Shown here: one piece after another, positions 1 through 9,057 of the stretch
Layout of the letters: each line of letters starts with the position of its first letter
Position numbering within the stretch: the stretch's first letter is position 1
NCBI RefSeq assembly: GCF_001571345.1
Contig: NZ_BCTP01000014.1
Span: 1-64,000 of the forward strand
DNA length: 64,000 bases
From: Komagataeibacter xylinus NBRC 15237
GTDB taxonomy: Bacteria; Pseudomonadota; Alphaproteobacteria; Acetobacterales; Acetobacteraceae
Direction of reading: 5' to 3'
Notes under the pieces: model-generated
The model's input: only the letters and a program-made list of their open reading frames with translations
What the model was told of the DNA's origin: nothing
Databases searched by the model: none
Position numbers and translations under genes: made by a program

Positions 1-48
1 GGCACCCAAAAACTTTTATCACTCTTTAATCAATGCGTTGTTTCAAAA
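1..48. repeat. Cruciform intergenic repeat, right end only (copy 1)
   Basis: The first 20 bases are the right outer arm (GGCACCCAAAAACTTTTAT) of the ~80-bp repeat seen complete at 2393-2471. They are followed by a tail, with AATGCGTTGTTTCAAA around 31-46, that recurs after the copy at 55668-55750. The left part lies outside the window. Confidence 0.75.
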
Positions 49-128
49 TAATGTCTTATCGGGGCGATGGATGCGCCCTGCCTCATGGATGGACAAGACA
101 CAGCCGATGCCTGACGGTAGAAAAACAC

Positions 129-2378
129 ATGCCGCATCGCAACCCCACCCAGACGGACCTGCTGCCCCCCGCCCCTGACGGGCGCGTGCGGGTCATGCTC
201 ACCCTGCCCTTTGCCGGGCCGCTGGACTACCTGCTGCCACCCCGGCTGGCCGCTGCCCGCCCCGGCGATATTGTAAGCGTGCCGCTCGGCCGCCGCACCG
301 AAACCGGCGTGATCTGGGATGCCGCACCCAGCCTGCCGCCCGAATTCAGGCCGCCGCCCCCGAAGGAAGTCGCCACCAGCCGCCTCAAGCCCGTGGCTGC
401 CCGCCTTGACCTGCCGCCCCTGCCCGCGCAACTGCGCCAGTTCGTGGACTGGGTAGCCGCCTATACGCTCTCGCCGCCGGGCATGGTGCTGGCCATGGCG
501 CTGCGGGCCAATGCGCTGGCCGCCCTGCCCAGGCCCGGCACGGGCTACAGCCCCGCGCCCGCATTGCCTGCCGACCTCCGGCTGACCCCTGCCCGCCAGA
601 AAGTGCTGGACATTGCAGGCAATGGCCCGCCCCTGCCCGCCGCCGAACTCGCCCGCCGGGCAGGCGTGGGGGCGGCCGTGATTCGTGGCCTGGCGCAGGC
701 GGGCGCGCTGCGGGCGGTTGAAATCACGCCCCCGCCGCCCTTCGCCGTGCCTGATCCCGCGCATTGCCCGCCCACGCTGGGCGGCAACCAGGCCGAGGTG
801 GCGACCGAACTGCGCGCAAGGGTGGGTGAAGACAGCTTTTCCATCACCCTGCTGGAAGGCGTGACCGGGTCAGGCAAGACCGAGATCTACATGGAGGCCA
901 TTGCCGCCTGCCTTGAGGCCGGAAAGCAGGCGCTGGTGCTGCTGCCCGAAATCGCGCTCTCGGCACAGTGGACCGGCCGCTTTGCCCGCCGCTTTGGCGC
1001 GGAGCCCGCGCTGTGGCACTCCGACCTTGGGGCAAGGCTGCGGCGCGTGACATGGCGGGCGGTGGCCGATGGCACGGCGCGGGTTGTGGTGGGCGCGCGC
1101 TCGGCGCTGTTCCTGCCGTTTGCCCAGCTTGGGCTGATCATTGTCGATGAAGAGCACGAGACCGCCTTCAAGCAGGAAGATGGCGTGACCTACCACGCGC
1201 GCGACATGGCGGTGGTGCGTGCGCGCATGAGCAAAGCCCCCATCGTGCTGGTCTCGGCCACCCCCAGCCTTGAAAGCCTGGCCAATGTGGGCGCAGGCCG
1301 CTACCGGCACCTCAAGCTCAATGCCCGCCACGGCAATGCCACCATGCCCGTGGTGGAAACGCTGGACATGCGCGCCGACCCACCCGAGCGCGGGCTGTTC
1401 CTCTCCCCCGTGCTGACCGGCGCGATCAACGATGCCGTGGGCCGGGGCGAGCAGGCCATGCTGTTCCTCAACCGCCGCGGCTATGCGCCACTCACGCTGT
1501 GCCGCACCTGCGGCCACCGCATGCAGTGCCCCAACTGCACCGCCTGGCTGGTCGAGCACCGCGCGCGCCATATCCTGACCTGCCACCATTGCGGGTATGA
1601 CGAGCCCATTCCACAGACCTGCCCCAAATGCGCCGATGCCGACAGCCTGACCCCCATCGGCCCCGGCGTGGAACGCATAACGGAGGAAGCGCGCGCCACC
1701 TTCCCCGATGCCCGGATTCTGGTCATGGCGAGTGATACGCTCAGCGGCCCCGCCGCCACGGCCGCCGCCGTCGAGCGCATTGCCCGGCGCGAGGTGGATC
1801 TTGTGATCGGCACCCAGATCGTGGCCAAGGGCTGGCACTTCCCGCACCTGACACTTGTGGGCATTGTCGATGCCGATCTCGGCCTTGGCGGCGGCGACCT
1901 GCGGGCCTCGGAGCGCACGGTGCAGCTTCTGCACCAGGTAGCTGGGCGCGCGGGCCGTGCGGAGGCGCCGGGCCGGGTGCTGTTGCAGAGCTACGTGCCC
2001 GACCACCCGGTAATGCAGGCACTGGTTTCAGGCAATTTCAGCAGCTTCATGGAGCAGGAGGCCGAGCAGCGCCGCCCCGGCTTCTGGCCGCCTTATGGCA
2101 GGCTCGCCGCCCTGATCGTGAGTGCCGAGACGCCGGATGCCGCCGAACTGACCGCCCGTGCCCTTGGCCAGAACGCGCCACGGCTTGATGGCGTGCAGGT
2201 TCTTGGGCCCGCCCCCGCGCCGCTGGCCATCCTGCGCGGGCGGCATCGCCACCGGCTGCTGTTGCGCGCGCGGCGCAACATTGCGGTGCAGCCCATCATG
2301 CGCGAATGGCTCAGCCGCGTGAAACCCGAGCGCGGGGCGCGGATTGACGTGGATATTGATCCGGTCTCGTTCCTGTAA
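129..2378 (+). CDS. priA: Primosomal protein N' (PriA helicase)
   Basis: This is a 749-residue superfamily 2 DNA helicase that reloads the replisome at stalled forks. Visible motifs are Walker A GVTGSGKTEIY near residue 244, the DEEH box (IIVDEEHETAF) near 337, and the zinc-binding region between about 457 and 500 with paired CxxC motifs (CRTCG, CPNC, CHHC, CPKC). The N-terminal DNA-binding part is preserved (RVMLTLPFAGPLDYLLPP). The frame is open back to 33, but I chose ATG 129 (MPHRN) because the residues before it look non-coding. Length is normal for PriA. It is convergent with the next gene, with a cruciform repeat between them. Confidence 0.95.
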   Translation: MPHRNPTQTDLLPPAPDGRVRVMLTLPFAGPLDYLLPPRLAAARPGDIVSVPLGRRTETGVIWDAAPSLPPEFRPPPPKEVATSRLKPVAARLDLPPLPAQLRQFVDWVAAYTLSPPGMVLAMALRANALAALPRPGTGYSPAPALPADLRLTPARQKVLDIAGNGPPLPAAELARRAGVGAAVIRGLAQAGALRAVEITPPPPFAVPDPAHCPPTLGGNQAEVATELRARVGEDSFSITLLEGVTGSGKTEIYMEAIAACLEAGKQALVLLPEIALSAQWTGRFARRFGAEPALWHSDLGARLRRVTWRAVADGTARVVVGARSALFLPFAQLGLIIVDEEHETAFKQEDGVTYHARDMAVVRARMSKAPIVLVSATPSLESLANVGAGRYRHLKLNARHGNATMPVVETLDMRADPPERGLFLSPVLTGAINDAVGRGEQAMLFLNRRGYAPLTLCRTCGHRMQCPNCTAWLVEHRARHILTCHHCGYDEPIPQTCPKCADADSLTPIGPGVERITEEARATFPDARILVMASDTLSGPAATAAAVERIARREVDLVIGTQIVAKGWHFPHLTLVGIVDADLGLGGGDLRASERTVQLLHQVAGRAGRAEAPGRVLLQSYVPDHPVMQALVSGNFSSFMEQEAEQRRPGFWPPYGRLAALIVSAETPDAAELTARALGQNAPRLDGVQVLGPAPAPLAILRGRHRHRLLLRARRNIAVQPIMREWLSRVKPERGARIDVDIDPVSFL

Positions 2379-2392
2379 GGACAAAACAGATC

Positions 2393-2471
2393 AAAGTTTT
2401 TGGTGAAGCTTTTTTCAAAAAGCTTCGAAGAACGCCGCCTTTTTGAAAAAAGGCGGCACCCAAAAACTTTT
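2393..2471. repeat. Cruciform intergenic repeat (copy 2, complete)
   Basis: This is a textbook copy. An outer inverted repeat (AAAGTTTTTGG ... CCAAAAACTTTT) encloses two perfect hairpins, GAAGCTTTTT/AAAAAGCTTC and GCCGCCTTTTT/AAAAAGGCGGC. Folded, it would be a three-way junction on either strand, and each hairpin has an A/T tract as in Rho-independent terminators. It lies between the convergent priA and the FAD oxidoreductase gene. Confidence 0.9.
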
Positions 2472-2485
2472 ACTTCTTTAAGGCT

Positions 2486-4171
2486 TTACTGCGCCTCCGT
2501 GGCATGGGTCATGCCCCGGTGCAGCGCCTGCTCCACATCCCGCCCCGCCAGCGACAGGGCCACTGCCTCGGCAATGCGGATGCCGTCAATACCCGCCGAG
2601 AGGATGCCCCCGGCATAGCCCGCCCCCTCGCCTGCCGGGAACAGCCCACGCAGGTTCACGCCCTGCCCGTCCACCCCGCGCGGAAGGCGCAGCGGGGATG
2701 AGGTGCGCGTCTCCACCCCCGTCATCACCGCATCCCGCATGGAAAAGCCTGCCAGCTTGCTGTCAAAATGCGGCAGGGCCTCGCGCATGGCCTCAACGGC
2801 AAAATCAGGCAGGCAGGCCGACAGGTCAGTGGGTGTCACGCCGGGGCGGTAGGACGGTACGACAGCGCCAAGCGTGGTGGAGGCCACGCCATCGAGGAAG
2901 TCGCCCACCGTCTGCGCGGGCGCGAAATAGGCCCCGCCCCCGGCCACGAACGCACGCCGCTCCCATTCGCGCTGGAAGGCGATGCCCGCAAGCGGGCCGC
3001 CGGGATAATCGCGCTCCGGCGTCACCCCCACCACCAGGCCTGCATTGGCGTTGCGCTCGGCACGGGAATACTGGCTCATGCCATTGGTCACCACCTGCCC
3101 CACCTCGGATGTGGCGGCCACCACCGTGCCGCCAGGGCACATGCAGAAGGAATAGACCGCGCGGCCATTGCTGGCGTGGTGCACCAGCTTGTAATCCGCA
3201 GCGCCCAGCAGCGGCACGGCCTCGGGCTGGCCATAGCGGGCGGTGTTGATGACCGATTGCGGGTGCTCGATGCGCACCCCGATGGAAAACGGCTTGGCCA
3301 CCATGGCAACGCCTGCCGCATGCAGCGCGCCAAAGGTATCACGCGCGCTGTGGCCAATGGCCAGCACCACGTGGCTGGCTGCGATCTCGTCCCCATCCGC
3401 CAGGCGCAGCGCGCGGATGCGCTGCCCCCCCGCGCCGTCATCACCGGTCACGAATTGGGTTACGTGCGCGCCAAAGCGGTATTCGCCGCCCAGCGCCTCG
3501 ATCTCGGCGCGGATATGCTCGACCATCGACACCAGCCGGAACGTGCCGATATGCGGGCGCGAGAGGTATTCGATCTCGGGCGGTGCGCCCGCGCGCACGA
3601 ACTCGGCCAGCACCTTGCGGCCATAATGGCGCGGATCGCTGACCTGGCTGTACAGCTTGCCATCGGAGAAGGTGCCCGCACCCCCTTCCCCAAACTGCAC
3701 GTTACTCTCGGGATTGAGGATGGATTTGCGCCACAGGGCAAAGGTATCGACCGTGCGCTCGCGCACCACCTTGCCGCGCTCGAGCACCAGCGGGCGCAGG
3801 CCCATCTGCGCCAGCACGAGGGCCGCCATCAGCCCGCATGGCCCCGCCCCGATCACCACCGGGCGCGTGAAGCCGGGCCGGGCCGCAAGGGCCGGGCCAT
3901 CATCCACTGCAAAACGGTAGGTGGTATCAGGCGTGGCCATGATGTTGCGCGCGCCTGCGTGGGCGGCGAGCACGGCGGCCTCGTCACGCACGGCGCAGTC
4001 CACCGTATAGACCAGCATCACGCGGTGCCGGTGGCGGGCGTCATGACCACGGCGGAAAATGGTGATGGCCTCGATCTCCGCCGTTGCCACACCCAGCCGT
4101 TCGGCCACCGCCTGTTCCAGTGCGGCGTCGTCATGCGCGATGGGCAGGCGCAGTTCGGTCAGTCGGATCAT
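2486..4171 (-). CDS. NAD(P)/FAD-dependent oxidoreductase, COG2509 type
   Basis: The protein is 561 residues. It has an N-terminal ~95-residue domain of the kind found in 'uncharacterised FAD-dependent dehydrogenases', then a dinucleotide-binding motif VVIGAGPCGLMAALVL near residue 103. The FAD-binding fold continues to a C-terminal GEGAGYAGGILSAGIDG segment typical of FAD contact loops. The substrate is unknown for this family. The start is placed at MIRLTELRLPI because the open frame upstream (to 4231) has no family-like residues. It is monocistronic and divergent from the CDF genes. Confidence 0.85.
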   Translation of the reverse strand: MIRLTELRLPIAHDDAALEQAVAERLGVATAEIEAITIFRRGHDARHRHRVMLVYTVDCAVRDEAAVLAAHAGARNIMATPDTTYRFAVDDGPALAARPGFTRPVVIGAGPCGLMAALVLAQMGLRPLVLERGKVVRERTVDTFALWRKSILNPESNVQFGEGGAGTFSDGKLYSQVSDPRHYGRKVLAEFVRAGAPPEIEYLSRPHIGTFRLVSMVEHIRAEIEALGGEYRFGAHVTQFVTGDDGAGGQRIRALRLADGDEIAASHVVLAIGHSARDTFGALHAAGVAMVAKPFSIGVRIEHPQSVINTARYGQPEAVPLLGAADYKLVHHASNGRAVYSFCMCPGGTVVAATSEVGQVVTNGMSQYSRAERNANAGLVVGVTPERDYPGGPLAGIAFQREWERRAFVAGGGAYFAPAQTVGDFLDGVASTTLGAVVPSYRPGVTPTDLSACLPDFAVEAMREALPHFDSKLAGFSMRDAVMTGVETRTSSPLRLPRGVDGQGVNLRGLFPAGEGAGYAGGILSAGIDGIRIAEAVALSLAGRDVEQALHRGMTHATEAQ

Positions 4172-4308
4172 GGGCGGGTTTTTCCGTGGCTGGTGGCAGT
4201 GCGGGAGCCATATCACGCCGGGGCAGCGCACAGGAATGTGCTAAATGCTGGTGACGCGCCGTAACCTTCTGCTAGGAAGGCGGCGATACCCTGCCCCTCC
4301 CGATCAAT

Positions 4309-5493
4309 ATGGATTCAGGCCCCATGGGCGAATGCCAGCACAACCATGGCGCGGATGGCCATGACCACTCCCATGACCATGCCGCCCCGCCAGCGCATGG
4401 TCCGGCCTGCAATGGCCACGACCACGCGCAGGACGCCCATGCGCACCCTGAGCAGGCTCCCACCGGGTCTGACGCGGGCCATGACTGCGGCCATGACCAT
4501 GACGCCCATGCGGGCCACGACCATGCCGATGATGGGCATGAGGGGGGCTGCGGGCACAATCACGGGCATGGCGGCGGACTGTTCGGCCACCACCATGTGC
4601 ACACGCCTGCCTCCTACGGGCGGGCGTTTGCCATCGGCATTGCGCTCAACCTTGTCTATGTAGCGGGCGAGGCGGTGTGGGGCGTGCGCAGCCATGCGCT
4701 CTCGCTGCTGGCCGATGCGGGGCATAACCTGTCCGACGTGCTCGCACTTGGGGCGGCATGGCTGGCCGAAATCCTCTCGCGCCGCTCGCCTACCGCCAAT
4801 TTCACCTACGGGCTGCGGCGGTCCTCCATACTGGCGGCACTGGGCAATGCCGTGGCCCTGCTGGTGGTGACCGGCGGCATCATGTGGGAGGCCGTGCTGC
4901 GGCTGATCCACCCGCACCCGGTGGCAGGCGTTGCGGTGATGGTAGTGGCCGGGATCGGCATCGTGGTGAACGGGCTGACCGCGCTGCTGTTTGCCAGTGG
5001 GGGCAAGAAGGACCTCAACCTGCGTGGCGCATTCGTGCACATGGCATCCGACGCCGTGATGGCGCTGGCCGTGGTGGCGGGTGGCGGCCTGATCCTGCTG
5101 ACCGGCTGGCTGCGCATCGACCCCGTCATCTGCCTTGTGGTGTCGCTTTCCATCATTCTCGCCACATGGTCGCTGCTGCGTGATTCGCTCGACATGGCGC
5201 TTGACCGCGTGCCGCGTGGCATCGACCCTGCGGCCGTCGATGCCTTTTTGCGCACGCTGCCCGGCGTGTGCGACCTGCATGACCTGCATATCTGGCCCAT
5301 CAGCACCACCGAAACCGCGCTGACCGTCCACCTCGTGCGCGGGGCAGGCGAGCAGGGCCATGCGCCTGATGGCCTGCTGAACCGCGCGGCAGCCGAACTG
5401 CAGGCCCGCTTCGGCATTGTTCACCCCACCTTGCAGATTGAAACCCTGACCGATGCCAACCAGTGCATTCTGGCCGAAGCCCACTCCGTCTGA
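4309..5493 (+). CDS. Cation diffusion facilitator with His-rich N-terminus (zinc exporter, CzcD/ZitB-like)
   Basis: This is a 394-residue inner-membrane metal/proton antiporter. The first ~100 residues hold about 25 histidines and four cysteines in HDH/GHDHD clusters, a likely cytosolic metal buffer. The membrane domain follows, with the zinc-type HxxxD sites GHNLSD in TM2 and HMASD in TM5, and ends in a small cytoplasmic ferredoxin-like domain (DLHDLHIWPIS). The HxxxD pairs point to Zn(II) (family knowledge); the metal is not proven. A second CDF gene starts 22 bp downstream, probably in the same transcript. Confidence 0.9.
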   Translation: MDSGPMGECQHNHGADGHDHSHDHAAPPAHGPACNGHDHAQDAHAHPEQAPTGSDAGHDCGHDHDAHAGHDHADDGHEGGCGHNHGHGGGLFGHHHVHTPASYGRAFAIGIALNLVYVAGEAVWGVRSHALSLLADAGHNLSDVLALGAAWLAEILSRRSPTANFTYGLRRSSILAALGNAVALLVVTGGIMWEAVLRLIHPHPVAGVAVMVVAGIGIVVNGLTALLFASGGKKDLNLRGAFVHMASDAVMALAVVAGGGLILLTGWLRIDPVICLVVSLSIILATWSLLRDSLDMALDRVPRGIDPAAVDAFLRTLPGVCDLHDLHIWPISTTETALTVHLVRGAGEQGHAPDGLLNRAAAELQARFGIVHPTLQIETLTDANQCILAEAHSV

Positions 5494-5515
5494 TCGCAAG
5501 GACCGCCTGTTCAGC

Positions 5516-6418
5516 ATGTTTGCCCGTACCGACCCCAAGATCCGCGCGGCCTGGTGCAGCGTTGTCGTCAGCCTCATCGCCCTGGGCATGAAATACGCCG
5601 CATGGCGCGTGACCGACAGCATCGCGCTGTATTCCGATGCCATCGAGACCATCATCAACGTGGTCTCCGCCGTGGCCGGGCTGTGGGCGCTGCGGGTGGC
5701 AAGCCTCCCGCCCGACCACAACCACACCTATGGCCACTACAAGGCCGAATACCTCTCCGCCGTGGCGGAAGGGGTGCTGGTGGTCATTACCGCCATCACC
5801 ATCGCGCATGAGGCGTGGATCGGCTTCCAGCACATGCATGCGCCACAGGATTCGCTGATGGGCATTGCGCTCAATGGCGGCGCGGGCGTGCTCAACCTGG
5901 TGTGGGGGCTGTTCCTGCTGCGGCTGGGGCGGGCGCGCCATTCACCCGCACTGGTGGCGAGCGGCCACCATGTGCTGTCCGATGTCTGGACATCGGCGGT
6001 GCTCATCACGGGGTTCGTGCTGATTCCGCTCACCGGCTTCCTGTGGCTCGACCCGCTGCTGGCCGCCCTGATTGCGGTGAACGTGCTGCGCACGGGGTGG
6101 GAGATGATGCGCACCTCCATCGCGGGACTGATGGACGAGGCCCCCAATTCCGAGACGCTGGGCGAGATCCGCTCCATCATCTCGCACACAGCCACCGGCG
6201 CCATTGAGGCGCATGACATCCGCGCGCGCATTGTCGGCGCCATGACGTTTATCGAGTTTCATCTTGTCGTGCCCGGCGCCATGAGCGTAGAGGAAGCCCA
6301 CCACATATGCGACCGGGTTGAGGATGGCCTGCGCGCGGGGCTGGGCGATGCGCTGATCAACATCCATGTCGAGCCGGAACGCAAGGCCAAGCATACCGGC
6401 GTGCTGGTGCTGCCCTGA
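5516..6418 (+). CDS. Second cation diffusion facilitator (FieF/COG0053-like)
   Basis: The protein is 300 residues with six expected TM helices and a C-terminal cytoplasmic domain (EFHLVVPGAMSVEEAHHICDRVE). Its TM2 site reads SDAIET and TM5 reads SGHHVLSD, unlike the HxxxD/HxxxD pair of the upstream CDF, so metal preference probably differs. The HxYGHYKAEYLSA stretch is typical of COG0053 members. The start is ATG 5516 (MFARTDPK); the open frame runs upstream into the previous gene's 3' end. It is probably co-transcribed with the upstream exporter. Confidence 0.87.
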   Translation: MFARTDPKIRAAWCSVVVSLIALGMKYAAWRVTDSIALYSDAIETIINVVSAVAGLWALRVASLPPDHNHTYGHYKAEYLSAVAEGVLVVITAITIAHEAWIGFQHMHAPQDSLMGIALNGGAGVLNLVWGLFLLRLGRARHSPALVASGHHVLSDVWTSAVLITGFVLIPLTGFLWLDPLLAALIAVNVLRTGWEMMRTSIAGLMDEAPNSETLGEIRSIISHTATGAIEAHDIRARIVGAMTFIEFHLVVPGAMSVEEAHHICDRVEDGLRAGLGDALINIHVEPERKAKHTGVLVLP

Positions 6419-6550
6419 CCTGGCAGAAGGGGCGGATATTCTGCCAGTGACCGCCTGACCTGCGATAAATACCACCCCTGCCGGGCAACCGGATGGCCTA
6501 AACCCGGTTTTACCCGTTTCAGGGCAGTTGCTGAAAGTACGTTACCGGGC

Positions 6551-7918
6551 ATGCGAACCGACCTTACCGAGATACGCCGGAAACACATGCGCCATCTGCG
6601 CCGTTCCGCGCGGATTACCACCGAGCAGTGGCGGCGCAAGCTCGCGTGCTGGGCGGCGGCCGTGGTGGTGGGCGTGGTGGCGGTGGGCTTTGCCATGGCG
6701 GCCGATGCGGCAGCGAGCCTGCGCACGCACATCATCGCGTTCAACCCGTGGCTCATGCTGGTGCTGACGCCAGGCGGGCTTGCGCTTTCAACGTGGCTGA
6801 CGCGCACATGGTTTCGCGGCGCGCAGGGCAGCGGCATACCGCAGACCATTGCCACGCTGCACCTTGAAAATTTCGCCATTGTTGACCGGCTACTGTCGCT
6901 GCGGGTGGCGGCGGGCAAGATCGTGCTGACCTCGCTGGGGCTGGTGGCGGGGGCCTCCATCGGGCGCGAGGGGCCGAGCGTGCAGATTGGCGCCGCCATC
7001 ATGCATGCGTGCGGGCGGTGGCTCAACCTGTCCACCATCAGCATGCGGCGCGGGCTGATCCTGGCGGGCGGGGCCTCGGGCGTGTCAGCCGCGTTCAACA
7101 CGCCGCTGGCAGGCATCGTGTTCGCCATCGAGGAACTCAGCCACTCGTTTGAGCAGCGCACCAGCGGCACCATGCTCACCGGCGTGATCCTGTCGGGTGT
7201 CACGGCCATCGCCCTTGTGGGCAATTACAGTTATTTCGGCCACACGGATGTGGTGGTGCCCATTGGCATAAGCTGGATCGCGGTGCCGACCTGCGGCATT
7301 CTGGGTGGTATTGGCGGGGGCGTGTTCTCGGCCATTCTCATCCGGGCCACGCGCGGCCTGCCCGGCGGGCTGGGGCGCTTTGCCAAGGGGCGGCCCGTGG
7401 CGTTCGCCGCCGTGTGCGGGCTTCTGCTGGCCATACTGGGCATTGCCTCGGGCGGGATAACCTATGGCACCGGCTACTATCAGGCGCATGAAATCATTGA
7501 CGGGCGGACACATTATCCCGCCTCGTTCTTCATCCTCAAATTCATCGCCACCATCATTTCCTACTGCTCGGGCATTCCGGGCGGGCTGTTTGCGCCCTCC
7601 CTTGCCATCGGGGCCGGGTTTGGCGGCTGGGTAGCGCAGTTCCTGCCGCACACCACGCCGGGCGCCGTGGTGCTGCTGGGCACGGTGGCCTATTTCTCCG
7701 CCGTGGTGCAGTCACCGCTAACGGCCTCGGTCATTGTCATGGAAATGTGCGATAACCAGCAGGTTACGCTGGCGCTGCTGGCCACGTCATTTTTGGCCTA
7801 TGGCGTGTCGCGCATGATCTGCTCGCAGCCGCTCTATGCGGCCCTGGCCGAGGCGTTTCTTGATGGCATGGCCTCTGCCCCCAAGCCCCCGCCTGCGGCA
7901 GAACCCGCCGTAAAATAA
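6551..7918 (+). CDS. ClC-family chloride channel / Cl-/H+ antiporter
   Basis: This 455-residue membrane protein carries all three ClC selectivity signatures: GSGIP near residue 95, GREGPSVQIG near 138 (containing the gating glutamate), and GIPGGLFAPSLAIG near 343. There is no CBS domain at the C-terminus, as in the short bacterial ClCs. The retained gating Glu suggests an exchanger rather than a channel. ATG 6551 is used; ATG 6587 is an alternative with a GGA upstream. It is convergent with a glycosyltransferase, with a cruciform repeat between. Confidence 0.92.
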   Translation: MRTDLTEIRRKHMRHLRRSARITTEQWRRKLACWAAAVVVGVVAVGFAMAADAAASLRTHIIAFNPWLMLVLTPGGLALSTWLTRTWFRGAQGSGIPQTIATLHLENFAIVDRLLSLRVAAGKIVLTSLGLVAGASIGREGPSVQIGAAIMHACGRWLNLSTISMRRGLILAGGASGVSAAFNTPLAGIVFAIEELSHSFEQRTSGTMLTGVILSGVTAIALVGNYSYFGHTDVVVPIGISWIAVPTCGILGGIGGGVFSAILIRATRGLPGGLGRFAKGRPVAFAAVCGLLLAILGIASGGITYGTGYYQAHEIIDGRTHYPASFFILKFIATIISYCSGIPGGLFAPSLAIGAGFGGWVAQFLPHTTPGAVVLLGTVAYFSAVVQSPLTASVIVMEMCDNQQVTLALLATSFLAYGVSRMICSQPLYAALAEAFLDGMASAPKPPPAAEPAVK

Positions 7919-7920
7919 CA

Positions 7921-7999
7921 GAAGTTTTTGGTGAAGCTTTTTGCAAAAAGCTTCGGAAAACGCCGCCTTTTTGAAAAAAGGCGGCACCAAAAAACTTTT
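7921..7999. repeat. Cruciform intergenic repeat (copy 3, complete)
   Basis: It has the same architecture as copy 2, with hairpins GAAGCTTTTTGCAAAAAGCTTC and GCCGCCTTTTTGAAAAAAGGCGGC inside an outer arm pair. It lies between the convergent ClC and glycosyltransferase genes. The loop of the first hairpin has changed while both stems stay perfect. Confidence 0.9.
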
Positions 8000-9035
8000 A
8001 TCCGTTTTTTGTCTTTATCACCCGGTCGTAAAAGGCCAGCCATTGGTTGGTTACGGCCTGCGGCGTAAAGCCTGCCTCGTAATCGCGCGTGCCGCCTGCC
8101 CTGATCCTTGCTGCAAGGGCGGAATCATCAAGCACCGCGCGGATGGCGGTAGCCAGGGCCGGGGCGTCATCAATCGGCACCAGCATGCCGTTTTCGCCAT
8201 TGCGGATATGTGCCTTTGGTCCATCCGCCGCACAGGCCACCAGCGGCACGCCTGCGGACCAGGCATCGAGTATCACGGTGCCAAACGGCTCATAGCGCGA
8301 GGGCAGCACGCACAGATCCGCTGCTGCCAGCAAGGCCCCCCGGTCCGAGCGCCAGCCCAGAAAATGCACCCGATCCGCCACCCCCAGCCTTGCCGCCTGC
8401 GCGCCAAGGGCCGCACGCAGCTCGCCCTCGCCTGCCAGCCATACATGGCAGCGCGGCAGGGCGGGCACCGCGTCAAGCAGGGTTTCCAGCCCCTTGGCCG
8501 GGTGCAGGCGCGAGAGCACCAGCAGCACCGGGGCATCGGGCGGCGTATCAAGTGCGTGCCGTGATACCGGCGGCTGCGGTTTTACGGAGGGGAAGGTGGG
8601 AATATAGGCCACGCGCTCCGCTGGCGCGCCACGCGCCACCATCGAGGCCGCCATATCCGCCGTGCAGCCCACAAACCAGTCGCAATGCGCAAAGGCACGC
8701 AGATCCTTGTAATTGCCGAACCAGCCAATCACCGGCACCCCGGTGCCCGCAGGCACGATCTCGGCAGCGCGCCGCAGCCAGCAATGAATGAGGTCGGGCC
8801 TGACGCGCCTGATCAGCCGCCGCATGGCGTAGCGGGCGGCAGAGCGGAGCGGCAGGCGCAGCGGGCCGGTATCCACCTGCATGCCCGCAGCGCGCATGGC
8901 GGGCACGCGGGGGGCGGCAGGGTGCATGACCACGCCCTGTTCAAGCCCGGCCTCATGCAGGCTGCACATGACATCGGTCGCATAAAGCTCCGCCCCGCCA
9001 TTGCCCCTTGCCGCCATGACATGCAGCACCCGCAT
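7998..9035 (-). CDS. Glycosyltransferase, GT4 family
   Basis: This is a 345-residue GT-B enzyme of the GT4 type. The N-terminus reads MRVLHVMAARGNGGAE, as usual for GT4 acceptor-side Rossmann domains. The donor-binding half has VLLVLSRLHPAKGLETLLDA near residue 175 and the E-x7-E motif YEPFGTVILDAWSAGVPLV near 250. Donor and acceptor sugars cannot be told from sequence; cell-surface polysaccharide synthesis is the likely pathway. Only 22 bp separate it from the WD40 gene upstream, so it may be the last gene of that transcript. Its stop codon overlaps the edge of the cruciform repeat. Confidence 0.88.
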   Translation of the reverse strand: MRVLHVMAARGNGGAELYATDVMCSLHEAGLEQGVVMHPAAPRVPAMRAAGMQVDTGPLRLPLRSAARYAMRRLIRRVRPDLIHCWLRRAAEIVPAGTGVPVIGWFGNYKDLRAFAHCDWFVGCTADMAASMVARGAPAERVAYIPTFPSVKPQPPVSRHALDTPPDAPVLLVLSRLHPAKGLETLLDAVPALPRCHVWLAGEGELRAALGAQAARLGVADRVHFLGWRSDRGALLAAADLCVLPSRYEPFGTVILDAWSAGVPLVACAADGPKAHIRNGENGMLVPIDDAPALATAIRAVLDDSALAARIRAGGTRDYEAGFTPQAVTNQWLAFYDRVIKTKNG

Positions 9036-9057
9036 GCGTTTTCCGCCCCCTGCTGCT

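Noticed and set aside
870-2006. 378-codon minus-strand ORF inside priA
   Set aside because: It is antisense to a well-supported helicase gene and has His/Gly-rich composition typical of shadow frames.
2768-4264. 498-codon plus-strand ORF opposite the FAD oxidoreductase
   Set aside because: Long antisense frames are expected in high-GC genes. This one has no recognisable motif, while the minus strand encodes a clear flavoprotein.
4315-5727. 470-codon minus-strand ORF across both CDF genes
   Set aside because: It spans the end of one transporter gene and the start of another, has shadow-type composition and no domain; both plus-strand transporters are clear.
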